A stretch of 64,000 nt of DNA from Mucilaginibacter straminoryzae (lineage in GTDB: Bacteria > Bacteroidota > Bacteroidia > Sphingobacteriales > Sphingobacteriaceae), in the NCBI RefSeq assembly GCF_022953055.1, contig NZ_JALJEJ010000010.1, positions 62,001-126,000 on the forward strand, written 5' to 3'. Position 1 is the first letter of the stretch. Each line of letters starts with the position of its first letter. Of this stretch, positions 8,484 through 16,804 are shown in pieces. The translations under genes were made by a program, and so were the position numbers. The notes under the pieces were generated by a model. That model saw only the letters and a program-made list of their open reading frames with translations, was not told where the DNA came from and ran no database searches.

Positions 8484-9689
8484 TTATATTCTTTCTTTTA
8501 TGGTATTCACTCCGCACTCCTTAAAGGCCTTAGCTATCTTTTCAACAGCTTCTTCGATCTGATCGAAAGTATGTGTGGCCATTAATGAGAAACGAATAAG
8601 CGATGCGTCTGAAGGTACAGCAGGAGAGATAACCGGGTTAACAAATACCCCTGCATTTTGCAGATACTTGGTAACCATAAAGGTGGTTTCGTTGTCTCTT
8701 ACGTATACCGGCAGGATAGGGCTTTCTGATACGCCAAGATCAAAGCCTTCTTCCAGCATCAGTTTAGTTGCATAATGGGTATTATCCCAAAGTTTCTGAA
8801 TGCGTTCCGGCTCGCTTTTAATAATATCTAAGGCAGCGATTACACTGGCAACAGTAGCCGGAGGCATACTCGCGCTGAAGATTAATGAACGTGCGTGGTG
8901 TTTCAGGTAATCAATAATCTCGTGGTCTGCAGCGATAAAACCGCCCAGTGAGGCAAGTGATTTACTGAAGGTACCCATAATCAGGTCTACATCATCAGTT
9001 AAGCCAAAGTGCGAAGCTGTACCCGCACCACGGTCGCCGATGACGCCCAAGCTGTGCGCATCATCCACCATCACGTTAGCACCGTATTGATCTGCCAAAG
9101 CGACTACTTCAGGCAGTTTTACGATATCGCCTTCCATGCTGAATATACCGTCAACAACAATCAGTTTGGTAGATTCTTCTGGTAATATGCTCAGTTTACG
9201 CTGCAGATCCTGCATATCGTTGTGGGCATACTTAATTACACGGGAAAAAGATAAACGGCTACCATCAATAATAGATGCGTGGTCATACTCATCTAAGATC
9301 AGATAGTCATTACGGCCAGTAATAGATGACAGTACACCTAAGTTAACCTGAAAACCGGTGCTGAATAACACCGCCGCTTCCTTACCCACATAATCCGCCA
9401 GTTGCTCTTCCAGTTGGATGTGAATGTCTAATGTTCCGTTTAAAAAACGAGAACCTGCGCATCCTGTACCGTATTTATCAATAGCTTTTTTCGAAGCTTC
9501 CTTAATTTTGGGGTGATTAGTTAGTCCTAAATAAGAATTCGATCCAAACATCAGCACGCGCTGTCCGTTGATAAAGACCTCAGTATCCTGTCCTGATTCA
9601 ATAGGCCGGAAATAGGGATAAACTCCCTTTTCACGGAATATTGCTGCCTGTTTGAACTGAGCAATCTTATCATGTAGTTTTTTACCCAT
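8484..9689 (-). CDS. spt: Serine palmitoyltransferase
   Basis: This 401-residue member of the alpha-oxoamine synthase family condenses L-serine with palmitoyl-CoA to 3-ketodihydrosphingosine, the first step of sphingolipid synthesis. The PLP lysine is K243 in GTFSKSLASLGG, with H137 (DEYDHAS), D210 and H212 (VDDAHSLG) as cofactor-stacking and binding residues. The whole sequence is very close, by memory, to the structurally characterised soluble enzyme of Sphingobacterium multivorum, including the FGSNSYLGLT and GCAGSRFLNGTLDIH blocks. That resemblance separates it from BioF and KBL paralogues. It is the first gene of the minus-strand operon and shares the 9690-9995 region with a divergent efflux operon. 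Confidence 0.93.
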   Translation of the reverse strand: MGKKLHDKIAQFKQAAIFREKGVYPYFRPIESGQDTEVFINGQRVLMFGSNSYLGLTNHPKIKEASKKAIDKYGTGCAGSRFLNGTLDIHIQLEEQLADYVGKEAAVLFSTGFQVNLGVLSSITGRNDYLILDEYDHASIIDGSRLSFSRVIKYAHNDMQDLQRKLSILPEESTKLIVVDGIFSMEGDIVKLPEVVALADQYGANVMVDDAHSLGVIGDRGAGTASHFGLTDDVDLIMGTFSKSLASLGGFIAADHEIIDYLKHHARSLIFSASMPPATVASVIAALDIIKSEPERIQKLWDNTHYATKLMLEEGFDLGVSESPILPVYVRDNETTFMVTKYLQNAGVFVNPVISPAVPSDASLIRFSLMATHTFDQIEEAVEKIAKAFKECGVNTIKERI

Positions 9690-9995
9690 GTATTAACAAT
9701 ACTTAAATTTTCTGTAAAAATACCATGAAAAAGCGATTAACTTATACGTGGCTTGTAATTTTTTTTTGATCGGGCCCCAAATAGCCCAACAAAAGCATTC
9801 GGCAAATTAATTAAAAAAAATTTTTATCCTCTAATGTAGCGCAAAAATAATTCTCAGATTTAATCTGGCGGTGTTTACTTTAAAATTAGATATAATTATG
9901 ACGAAAGTGTATGTTTTTTGTAACTTTTAAATAGCGGTCAGAATAAATTTAAACCAATATTGTAACTATGCGTTTTGAAATTCGACGCTACCCGA
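9690..9995. other. Divergent intergenic region between spt and the first efflux operon
   Basis: This AT-rich 306-base gap must hold the promoters for spt (minus) and the TolC-type gene (plus). A TAACTTTT sequence at 9921-9928 is a possible plus-strand -7 box, and CAAAAATA at 9842-9849 is a possible minus-strand one, but neither has a TTG at the expected distance. I see no repeat, RNA gene or credible small gene. Confidence 0.4.
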
Positions 9996-11441
9996 ATGAA
10001 AAGAACTTTCCTTTTTGCTTTGACCATGTTGCTGTTATTTAACTACGCAGAAGCGCAGTTGACAGACAGTACTTCCCGCACATTAACGTTAAGACAATGT
10101 ATAGATTTTGCCCTTCAGAACCAACCGGCCGTAAAGCAAGCCGCAATAGATGAGCAAATTAATGAAAGGGATATCCGGATATCATTGGCCGGCTGGCTGC
10201 CCCAGGTAACTTCAGCAGGAAGCTACAACCGTTATTTCCAGAGGGCCAACTTATTTGGCGCCGGTACGGGAACCACTACCACGGGGACGGGGACCAACAA
10301 CGGTACCGGAACGCCCGGCGGCACTACCGGGGGGACCACCGGCGGAACCGGAAATACGACCGGTGGCACGACCACAGGTAGCACTACTACCAACCAATCT
10401 GCACTGGCGGTTGCAAAGAACGTTTCGAGCGTTACCTTCCAGGCAAGCCAGGTGATCTATAACAACGACGTGTGGCTGGCTTCGCGCGCCAAACGCTATT
10501 CACGACAATATTATAGCCAGAATACACTCACCCGGCAAATCGATGTGGTTGCCGACGTGAGCCAGGCTTTCTTCGATGTACTGCTTTCGCAAAAACAGCT
10601 GGATATTTTAAACCAGGACATCTCGCGACTGCAACGCAGCCTGAAAGATGCTTATACCCGCTACCAGGCCGGTGTTGCAGATAAAACAGATTATAAGCAA
10701 GCTACCATTGCCCTTAATAATACAATAGCAACCCGTAAGCAAACGCAGGAAGCTGTAAATAGCAAGCTGGCCTATCTGAAGCAATTAATGGGCTATACCC
10801 CTCAGAAAAATCTGGGTTTGCAATATGATTCTACACGTTTTGTTCAGGAAGCTACTATTGATACCAACCAGGTAGTGAACGTGAATAACCGCATAGAGTA
10901 TCAGCAACTGGTAACGCAGCGTACTTTGCAAAGTTTAAATGTAGACTATTATAAGTACGGTTTTCTGCCGTCTTTAAGCGCCATCGGTTCTTACAGTGTC
11001 TCTTATTTTAATGAAAATATCATGGGCTTATATAATACGCCTTATCCAACTTCATTAGTGGGCCTGAGCTTAAATCTGCCCATTTTCACCGGTACACGGC
11101 GTTTGCAGAACTTAAGTAAAGCAAGGTTACAGGTAGAAAGGGTAGACCTTGATATTATCAACCAGCGCAATGTGATCAACACCGAGTACGTGCAGGCATT
11201 GGCCGGGTATAAAAGCAATTACACCAACTGGAGTTTGCTGAAGCAGAACGTTGATCTTGCCAAAGATGTTTATGGCGTGGTAAGCCTGCAATATCGCGAG
11301 GGCATTAAAACTTACCTGGATGTGATTGTCGCGCAATCAGACCTTCGTACTGCCGAACTTAATTACTATAACGCACTCTTTCAATTACTTTCCAGCAAGA
11401 TACAACTGGAAAAAGCTTTAGGAACTTTAACCGTAAGATAG
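9996..11441 (+). CDS. TolC-family outer-membrane efflux channel with Gly/Thr-rich loop
   Basis: This outer-membrane channel for an RND pump is preferred to start at the ATG at 9996 (481 residues), which directly begins the signal peptide MKRTFLFALTML...AEAQ; a longer reading from a TTG at 9975 adds seven unlikely residues. It has the two tandem OEP repeats, starting at LTLRQCIDFALQNQP and ending with EKALGTL. Unusually, residues about 80-130 are a low-complexity run of Gly, Thr, Asn and Pro. It sits between the first two predicted barrel strands, so probably in an external loop. The adaptor gene follows after 9 bases. Confidence 0.92.
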   Translation: MKRTFLFALTMLLLFNYAEAQLTDSTSRTLTLRQCIDFALQNQPAVKQAAIDEQINERDIRISLAGWLPQVTSAGSYNRYFQRANLFGAGTGTTTTGTGTNNGTGTPGGTTGGTTGGTGNTTGGTTTGSTTTNQSALAVAKNVSSVTFQASQVIYNNDVWLASRAKRYSRQYYSQNTLTRQIDVVADVSQAFFDVLLSQKQLDILNQDISRLQRSLKDAYTRYQAGVADKTDYKQATIALNNTIATRKQTQEAVNSKLAYLKQLMGYTPQKNLGLQYDSTRFVQEATIDTNQVVNVNNRIEYQQLVTQRTLQSLNVDYYKYGFLPSLSAIGSYSVSYFNENIMGLYNTPYPTSLVGLSLNLPIFTGTRRLQNLSKARLQVERVDLDIINQRNVINTEYVQALAGYKSNYTNWSLLKQNVDLAKDVYGVVSLQYREGIKTYLDVIVAQSDLRTAELNYYNALFQLLSSKIQLEKALGTLTVR

Positions 11442-11450
11442 ATATCAGCC

Positions 11451-12614
11451 ATGAAAATAAAAACCCTCTGCTTTACCTCGGTGATCGGCATGCTGGCCGT
11501 TGCTTCATGTAAACAGAATGCCCCTCAGAACACAGCCCCTCCAGCTACACCCGTTGCCGTTGCCGAAGCTAAAAAAGCCGAAGCCGTTTATTACGATAAC
11601 TACCAGGGAACCGTAGTATCTATAAATACGGTAGAGCTGCGCAGCCAGGTAGCAGGCTTTGTAACTGGGATATTTTTTAAAGAAGGCGAAATAGTGCCGA
11701 AGGGGAAAGTTTTATATGAGATTGACCGCCGTAAATACCTTGCCTCTTATGAGCAGGCACGTGCAAATCTGGCAAGTGCTAATGCTAATTTGGTTAAAGC
11801 ACAAAAAGATGCGGACCGTTATTCTTTTTTATTAAAGAATGATGCCGTTGCAAGGCAAACTTACGATCAGGCTGTCGCTACGTTAGAAACTAACCGTAGC
11901 CAGGTAGCCGTAGCGAAAGCAGGGATATTATCTGCGCAGACAGACCTTTCTTACTCTTTAATTAAAGCGCCTTTTACCGGCCGTATCGGTATCTCGCAAG
12001 TAAAGCTTGGCGCACAAGTTACCCCGGGTACTACCTTATTAAACACCATTTCTTCAGAAGGAAATATGGGTGTTGACGTGGTGATAAACGAACAGGATAT
12101 AGACCGTTTCTACCGTCTGCAAAAACATAGTACAGATAGCACCTTCCGCTTGCAACTGTCTGACGGTACGATGTATAAAATGCCTGGAAAAATCTATGCG
12201 ATAGACCGCGGCGTGAATAATCAGACCGGGAGTATCCGCGTAAGGGTAAGCTTCCCTAATGTTAACGGTAAACTTCGCGATGGCATGAGCGGTGTGCTGA
12301 ATGTATTAAATGATGAATCCGGAAACAGGGTACAAATACCTTTCAAATCCGTTACGGAGCAGATGGGCGAATACTTTGTGTTTACCGCGCAGGATTCTGT
12401 TGCTCATCAGCAAAAGGTGACGCTCGGGCCTCGTCTGGGTGATAACGTGGTGATCATGAACGGCGTTAATGCCGGTGATAAAGTAATTACTGATGGCTTT
12501 CAGCGGTTGAGGGATGGCGGAAAGATTACTTTAGGCTCGCCTCAGCAACAGGCAGGCCCGGGTAGTGCACCAGGCGCGCAGGGACAAGGTAAACAACAGG
12601 GGCAACAAAAGTAA
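11451..12614 (+). CDS. RND efflux periplasmic adaptor lipoprotein (HlyD/AcrA-like)
   Basis: This 387-residue adaptor has a lipoprotein signal peptide with lipobox LAVASC (Cys at about residue 20), placing it on a membrane in the periplasm. It shows the biotinyl-lipoyl half motifs (VELRSQVAGFVTGIFFKEGEIV and LIKAPFTGRIGISQVKLGAQV), an alpha-helical hairpin between them, a beta-barrel domain and a membrane-proximal domain (IPFKSVTEQMGEYFVF). It ends in a Gln/Gly-rich tail of about 30 residues. It bridges the TolC-type channel encoded 9 bases upstream and the pump encoded 17 bases downstream. Confidence 0.93.
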   Translation: MKIKTLCFTSVIGMLAVASCKQNAPQNTAPPATPVAVAEAKKAEAVYYDNYQGTVVSINTVELRSQVAGFVTGIFFKEGEIVPKGKVLYEIDRRKYLASYEQARANLASANANLVKAQKDADRYSFLLKNDAVARQTYDQAVATLETNRSQVAVAKAGILSAQTDLSYSLIKAPFTGRIGISQVKLGAQVTPGTTLLNTISSEGNMGVDVVINEQDIDRFYRLQKHSTDSTFRLQLSDGTMYKMPGKIYAIDRGVNNQTGSIRVRVSFPNVNGKLRDGMSGVLNVLNDESGNRVQIPFKSVTEQMGEYFVFTAQDSVAHQQKVTLGPRLGDNVVIMNGVNAGDKVITDGFQRLRDGGKITLGSPQQQAGPGSAPGAQGQGKQQGQQK

Positions 12615-12631
12615 CAGGGGTTAGAAAATTT

Positions 12632-15600
12632 ATGATCGCAGATACCTTTATACGACGACCGGTTACCGCTATTGTTATTTCTATTGTGATAGTAGTAGTA
12701 GGTTTATTGGCCATGAGCAATTTGCCTATTGGCCAGTATCCGGATATTACACCGCCAACCGTGCAGGTTACCGGTAACTATACCGGTGCAGATGCACTTA
12801 CGGTAGAGCAAACGGTTGCCACGCCTGTAGAGGTACAGGTGAACGGTACACCGGGCATGACCTACCTGCAAAGTAACAGTACCAGCAACGGCCAGATGAG
12901 CATGACCGTAAACTTTGAGGTGGGTACAGACATTAATATCGCGGCGCTTGACGTGCAGAACCGTGTAGGTATCGCGCAGCCAACTTTGCCGCAGGAGGTG
13001 CAACGTTTAGGTTTAACGGTTAGAAAGCGTAACCCAAGCATCCTGATGCTGGTAGCGATCTACTCGCCCAAAGGAAGCCACAACGTTACCTTCTTAGATA
13101 ACTATACGAACGTGATGGTGCGCGATGCGCTTTTGCGTACCAAAGGTGTGGGCGACGTATTTACCCGTGCGGACGACTTTAGTATGCGGATCTGGCTGAA
13201 GCCTGATAAACTTGCTGCTTTAGGCATGACCGCCGCCGACGTAACAAGTGCGCTGCAGGAGCAGAACGTACAGGTTGCTGCAGGTACCGTAGGCGCACCT
13301 CCGCAAGAGCACGGGCAGACCTTTGAATACACAGTGTTAACTAAAGGCCGTTTGGTTAAGGCCGAAGAGTTTGAAAACGTAATCGTACGTACGCAACCAG
13401 CTACCGGCGCAATAGTGCATCTTAGAGATGTAGCCCGCGTGGAACTGGGTAAATTCAACTACTCGGGTAACTCGTTTGTTGACGGTAAACGTGCTTCTTA
13501 TTTGCTGATCTACCAGGCACCGAATAGCAACGCGATTGAAACAGCGAACGGCGTTTACGCCACCATGGAGCAATTGAAAAAATCGTTCCCGAAAGATATT
13601 GACTATGTGGTACCGTTCGAATCAGTTACTGTGGTAAAGGTATCTGTAAGCGAAGTGGAAGAAACCCTGATCATCGCCCTGGCGCTGGTGATCGTCGTGG
13701 TGTTCTTGTTCCTGCAAAGCTGGCGTGCCACACTGATTCCTGTATTGGCTATCCCGGTATCTATCATCGGTACATTTATCTTCTTTATCCCGTTAGGGTT
13801 TACCATTAATACGCTTACGTTATTCGGTTTCGTGCTGGCGATCGGTATTGTGGTGGATGACGCGATTGTGGTCGTCGAGGCGGTACAGCATTATATCGAC
13901 GAAGAAAAAATGTCGCCGCATGATGCAACCGAGCACGCCATGAAAGATATTTCTGCGCCGGTTATCGCCATTGCATTAATCCTGGCGGCTGTATTCGTGC
14001 CGGTGGGCTTTGTGCCGGGCATCGTAGGCCGGTTGTACCAACAGTTTGCGATTACGATTGCTATTTCAGTATTGATCTCGGCGTTTGTGGCCCTTTCTTT
14101 AACACCTGCGCTTTGTATGCTGTTGTTGAAACCGCATGAAGGTGGCGAGAAAAAGAAAAACCTGCTCGACCGTTTCTTTGATAAGTTCAACGACTGGTTT
14201 GGCCGGGTGACAGGTAAGTACCGTAACGGGGTAGATAAGAGTATCAAACATTCACGGTTGGTGATCATCATCCTGATCTGTTTGATTGTCGGCACGGTAT
14301 TCTTGTTCAAGAGCAAACCGAGCGGATTTATCCCAACTGAAGATGAAGGCCGTATCTATATTACTTACGATTTACCTGAGGCTTCATCAACCGGACGTAC
14401 AGTAGCCGTGCTGAACAGCATGATGAAGACGCTGGACAGTATTCCTGCCGTTGGCCACTATGCGGCTTTGGGTGGTCTGAACGCGGTTAACTTTGCCAGT
14501 AAGTCTAACAGTGCTACCATCTTCGTACAGTTAAAACCATGGGACGAACGTAAGGATAAAAAAGACCAATTGTTTGCATTGGTTGGTACCCTGCAACAAA
14601 AACTTGCGCGCTTTAAAGAAGCCAACGTGGTAGTAATTCCGCCACCGGCGATCCCCGGTTTAGGTAGTACTGCTGGTTTCGCCTTCATCCTGGAAGAAAA
14701 ACAAGCAGGTGGTGACATCAAGAATTTCGAAAAAGTACTGCAGAACTTTGTTGCTGCGGTAAATCAACGGCCAGAGATTGCCAAAGCCTTCTCGTTCTTC
14801 ACGGCGCGCACACCCGCTTATCAATTGGTAGTAGATCGGGAGAAAGCCAAACGTTTAGGCGTTCAGATATCAGATATTAATAACGCCCTACAAACGTATA
14901 TGGGTAGTGCCTATATCAACGACTTTACGATATATGGGCGTAACTTCCGGGTGGTTGCTCAGGCAGATACAAACTATCGAACGAACATTGCCAATATCGG
15001 TCAGTACTTCGTACGTAATTCTGCGGGGACCATGGTGCCGTTGAGTACTGTTACATCCTATAAAGTGATTGAAAATGCGCCGCTGATTTCGCACTACAAC
15101 TTATTCCGTTCTGCGGAGGTTGATGGTAACACCAAACCAGGTTACAGTAGCGGCGACGCAATTAAAGCCTTACAGGAAGTTGCCGCACAAACTTTACCGG
15201 AAGGTTATGGATACGAATTCTCTGGCCTAAGCCGCGAAGAATTGTTATCCGGAGGAAAGACAGTTTACATCTTCGCGCTTTCTATCGGTTTCGTATTCCT
15301 GTTCCTGGCGGCGCTGTACGAAAGCTGGTCTGTGCCGTTCTCGGTATTGCTTGCGGTGCCATTAGGTGCATTTGGGGCGATATTAGCTTTGGTATTAGTG
15401 CCAAGCCTGACCAATAACGTTTATGCCCAAATCGGTCTGATCACGCTGATCGGTTTATCGGCTAAGAACGCCATCCTGATTGTGGAGTTTGCCAAGGAAC
15501 GGGTAGATAGGGGTGTCGAGCTTGAACATGCCACACTCGAAGCGGTTCGTCTGCGTCTTCGCCCGATCATCATGACATCGCTTGCCTTTATTTTAGGGGT

Positions 15601-15853
15601 ACTGCCATTGGTATTCTCTTCAGGCGCGGGTGCCGAAGCACGGAAGACCATCGGCTTTACGGTGTTAGGAGGGATGCTTGCAGCTACGTCTATGGCTATC
15701 TTTATTGTGCCTGTACTATTCTATGTGATCACCCGGTTTGCTTATGGCGAAAAGAAGCTGAAGCAATTGCAGGAACAGCATAAAGACGAAGGCAATAACC
15801 ACGATAATAATAACCCGCCGCCGCCACACATAATCCTACCCGGCGAGGCCTAA
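12632..15853 (+). CDS. RND multidrug efflux pump, HAE1/AcrB type
   Basis: This 1073-residue inner-membrane proton/drug antiporter has the usual 12 membrane segments and two large periplasmic loops. The proton-relay residues are present: the paired Asp in GIVVDDAIVVVEAV (TM4) and the Lys in GLSAKNAILIVEFA (TM10). The N-terminus (MIADTFIRRPVTAIV) and the FIPTEDEGRIYITYDLPE start of the second half are typical of the HAE1 family. The C-terminal tail after the last helix is rich in Asn, His and Pro. No regulator gene is adjacent. A strong terminator follows immediately. Confidence 0.95.
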   Translation: MIADTFIRRPVTAIVISIVIVVVGLLAMSNLPIGQYPDITPPTVQVTGNYTGADALTVEQTVATPVEVQVNGTPGMTYLQSNSTSNGQMSMTVNFEVGTDINIAALDVQNRVGIAQPTLPQEVQRLGLTVRKRNPSILMLVAIYSPKGSHNVTFLDNYTNVMVRDALLRTKGVGDVFTRADDFSMRIWLKPDKLAALGMTAADVTSALQEQNVQVAAGTVGAPPQEHGQTFEYTVLTKGRLVKAEEFENVIVRTQPATGAIVHLRDVARVELGKFNYSGNSFVDGKRASYLLIYQAPNSNAIETANGVYATMEQLKKSFPKDIDYVVPFESVTVVKVSVSEVEETLIIALALVIVVVFLFLQSWRATLIPVLAIPVSIIGTFIFFIPLGFTINTLTLFGFVLAIGIVVDDAIVVVEAVQHYIDEEKMSPHDATEHAMKDISAPVIAIALILAAVFVPVGFVPGIVGRLYQQFAITIAISVLISAFVALSLTPALCMLLLKPHEGGEKKKNLLDRFFDKFNDWFGRVTGKYRNGVDKSIKHSRLVIIILICLIVGTVFLFKSKPSGFIPTEDEGRIYITYDLPEASSTGRTVAVLNSMMKTLDSIPAVGHYAALGGLNAVNFASKSNSATIFVQLKPWDERKDKKDQLFALVGTLQQKLARFKEANVVVIPPPAIPGLGSTAGFAFILEEKQAGGDIKNFEKVLQNFVAAVNQRPEIAKAFSFFTARTPAYQLVVDREKAKRLGVQISDINNALQTYMGSAYINDFTIYGRNFRVVAQADTNYRTNIANIGQYFVRNSAGTMVPLSTVTSYKVIENAPLISHYNLFRSAEVDGNTKPGYSSGDAIKALQEVAAQTLPEGYGYEFSGLSREELLSGGKTVYIFALSIGFVFLFLAALYESWSVPFSVLLAVPLGAFGAILALVLVPSLTNNVYAQIGLITLIGLSAKNAILIVEFAKERVDRGVELEHATLEAVRLRLRPIIMTSLAFILGVLPLVFSSGAGAEARKTIGFTVLGGMLAATSMAIFIVPVLFYVITRFAYGEKKLKQLQEQHKDEGNNHDNNNPPPPHIILPGEA

Positions 15854-15862
15854 CTCATACTT

Positions 15863-15894
15863 AAGCCCTTTCGAAAGAAAGGGCTTTTCTTTTG
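15863..15894 (+). terminator. Rho-independent terminator of the first efflux operon
   Basis: A perfect 10-bp stem (15863-15872 with 15877-15886) closed by a GAAA tetraloop is followed by a T-rich stretch. It lies 9 bases after the pump stop codon. Confidence 0.88.
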
Positions 15895-16160
15895 CTCTTG
15901 CCACTGTTTGTATACTTATTCTGACACTTTGTTGTGCCAAAAAACCTATTGGCGCTATAAAAAATGAACTTTTTATGGGTTTGCGAGAATGGGAAAATAC
16001 ACTTAGTCTAAATTCTTGTAGATCAGTTAGTAAACGGTTTTGCTGCTTGCCCGCAGTTATCAAGAAATGTTAAAAAAAGCGGTTGATAACCCAAATGGCA
16101 AAGTTTTTGTAAATGAGGTGCTGATAACAACCTAAAAATTGTTTACTAAAATTGAAAAAC
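15895..16160. other. Intergenic leader region upstream of the outer-membrane barrel gene
   Basis: This stretch has no credible gene. It holds three copies of the 7-mer TGATAAC: inverted at 16056-16062 and direct at 16084-16090 and 16122-16128. They may be binding sites in front of the barrel gene. I could not place a convincing TTG/TAnnTTTG promoter. Confidence 0.35.
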
Positions 16161-16715
16161 ATGATTATGAAAAAAGCAACCAAACTGGCAGCAGCGGCAT
16201 TCGCTTTCGCTGGTTTACTATTCACAAGCAATGTTACTAAAGCTCAAACTACCGGTCACGATTCACAAGCATGGCGCTTTGGTGTAGGCGTTGAGCCAGG
16301 CATCCCAACCGGAGATATGCGTAATTTCTCTCACTTTGCTTTAGGCGGTAACGTTCGCCTGCAAAAAGACCTAAGTGGAAGTGTATCGCTAATGGGTACA
16401 GTAGGTTACACCAACTTCTTTGCTCGTGATTACGGAATCGCTAATTATGATCCAAAAGATTATGGTATCGTACCTTTAAAAGCAGGTGTAAAAGCTTACG
16501 TAGCGCCTCACCTTTACTTTAGCGGTGAAGCCGGTGCCGGTTTCGAGACTTCAGGTTCAGACAAAAGCACTAAACTGATCCTGTCACCTGGTATTGGTTA
16601 TTCTATGTCTGGTTCTGGCCTTGACGTAGGTTTACGTTACGATAACTTCTCTGGTGGCAACAGCATCAATTATGGCCAGGTAGCCTTGCGTATTGCATAC
16701 GGTTTCCGCCTGTAA
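16161..16715 (+). CDS. Small outer-membrane beta-barrel protein
   Basis: This protein of about 185 residues is taken from the ATG at 16161 (a second ATG at 16167 is equally possible; a TTG at 16152 is less likely). It has a signal peptide ending at TKAQ (about residue 29) and a mature part of alternating strands (WRFGVGVEPGIPTGD...LGGNVRLQKDL...YSMSGSGLDVGLRYDNFSGG...VALRIAYGFRL) typical of an eight-stranded OmpX/OmpW-like barrel. The role is unknown; it could be structural or a small pore. It is monocistronic, with a terminator 50 bases downstream. Confidence 0.8.
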   Translation: MIMKKATKLAAAAFAFAGLLFTSNVTKAQTTGHDSQAWRFGVGVEPGIPTGDMRNFSHFALGGNVRLQKDLSGSVSLMGTVGYTNFFARDYGIANYDPKDYGIVPLKAGVKAYVAPHLYFSGEAGAGFETSGSDKSTKLILSPGIGYSMSGSGLDVGLRYDNFSGGNSINYGQVALRIAYGFRL

Positions 16716-16765
16716 TTTCTTAAATTAAGCTAAACTTATCATCAGGGCATTGGATATGTCCCTAC

Positions 16766-16803
16766 GAAAGCCTTCTATCAGTCGATGGAAGGCTTTCTCT
16801 TTT
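16766..16803. terminator. Terminator between convergent outer-membrane protein genes
   Basis: A 10-bp stem (16766-16775 with 16788-16797) with a 12-base loop is followed by TCTTTT on the plus strand. It ends just before the stop of the convergent minus-strand gene and may serve both. Confidence 0.75.
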
Positions 16804-16804
16804 A

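Noticed and set aside
10256..10396. Repetitive GC-rich stretch considered as a CRISPR or minisatellite
   Set aside because: Units are short and degenerate, there are no spacers, and the reading frame through them is intact, so it is a coding low-complexity segment.
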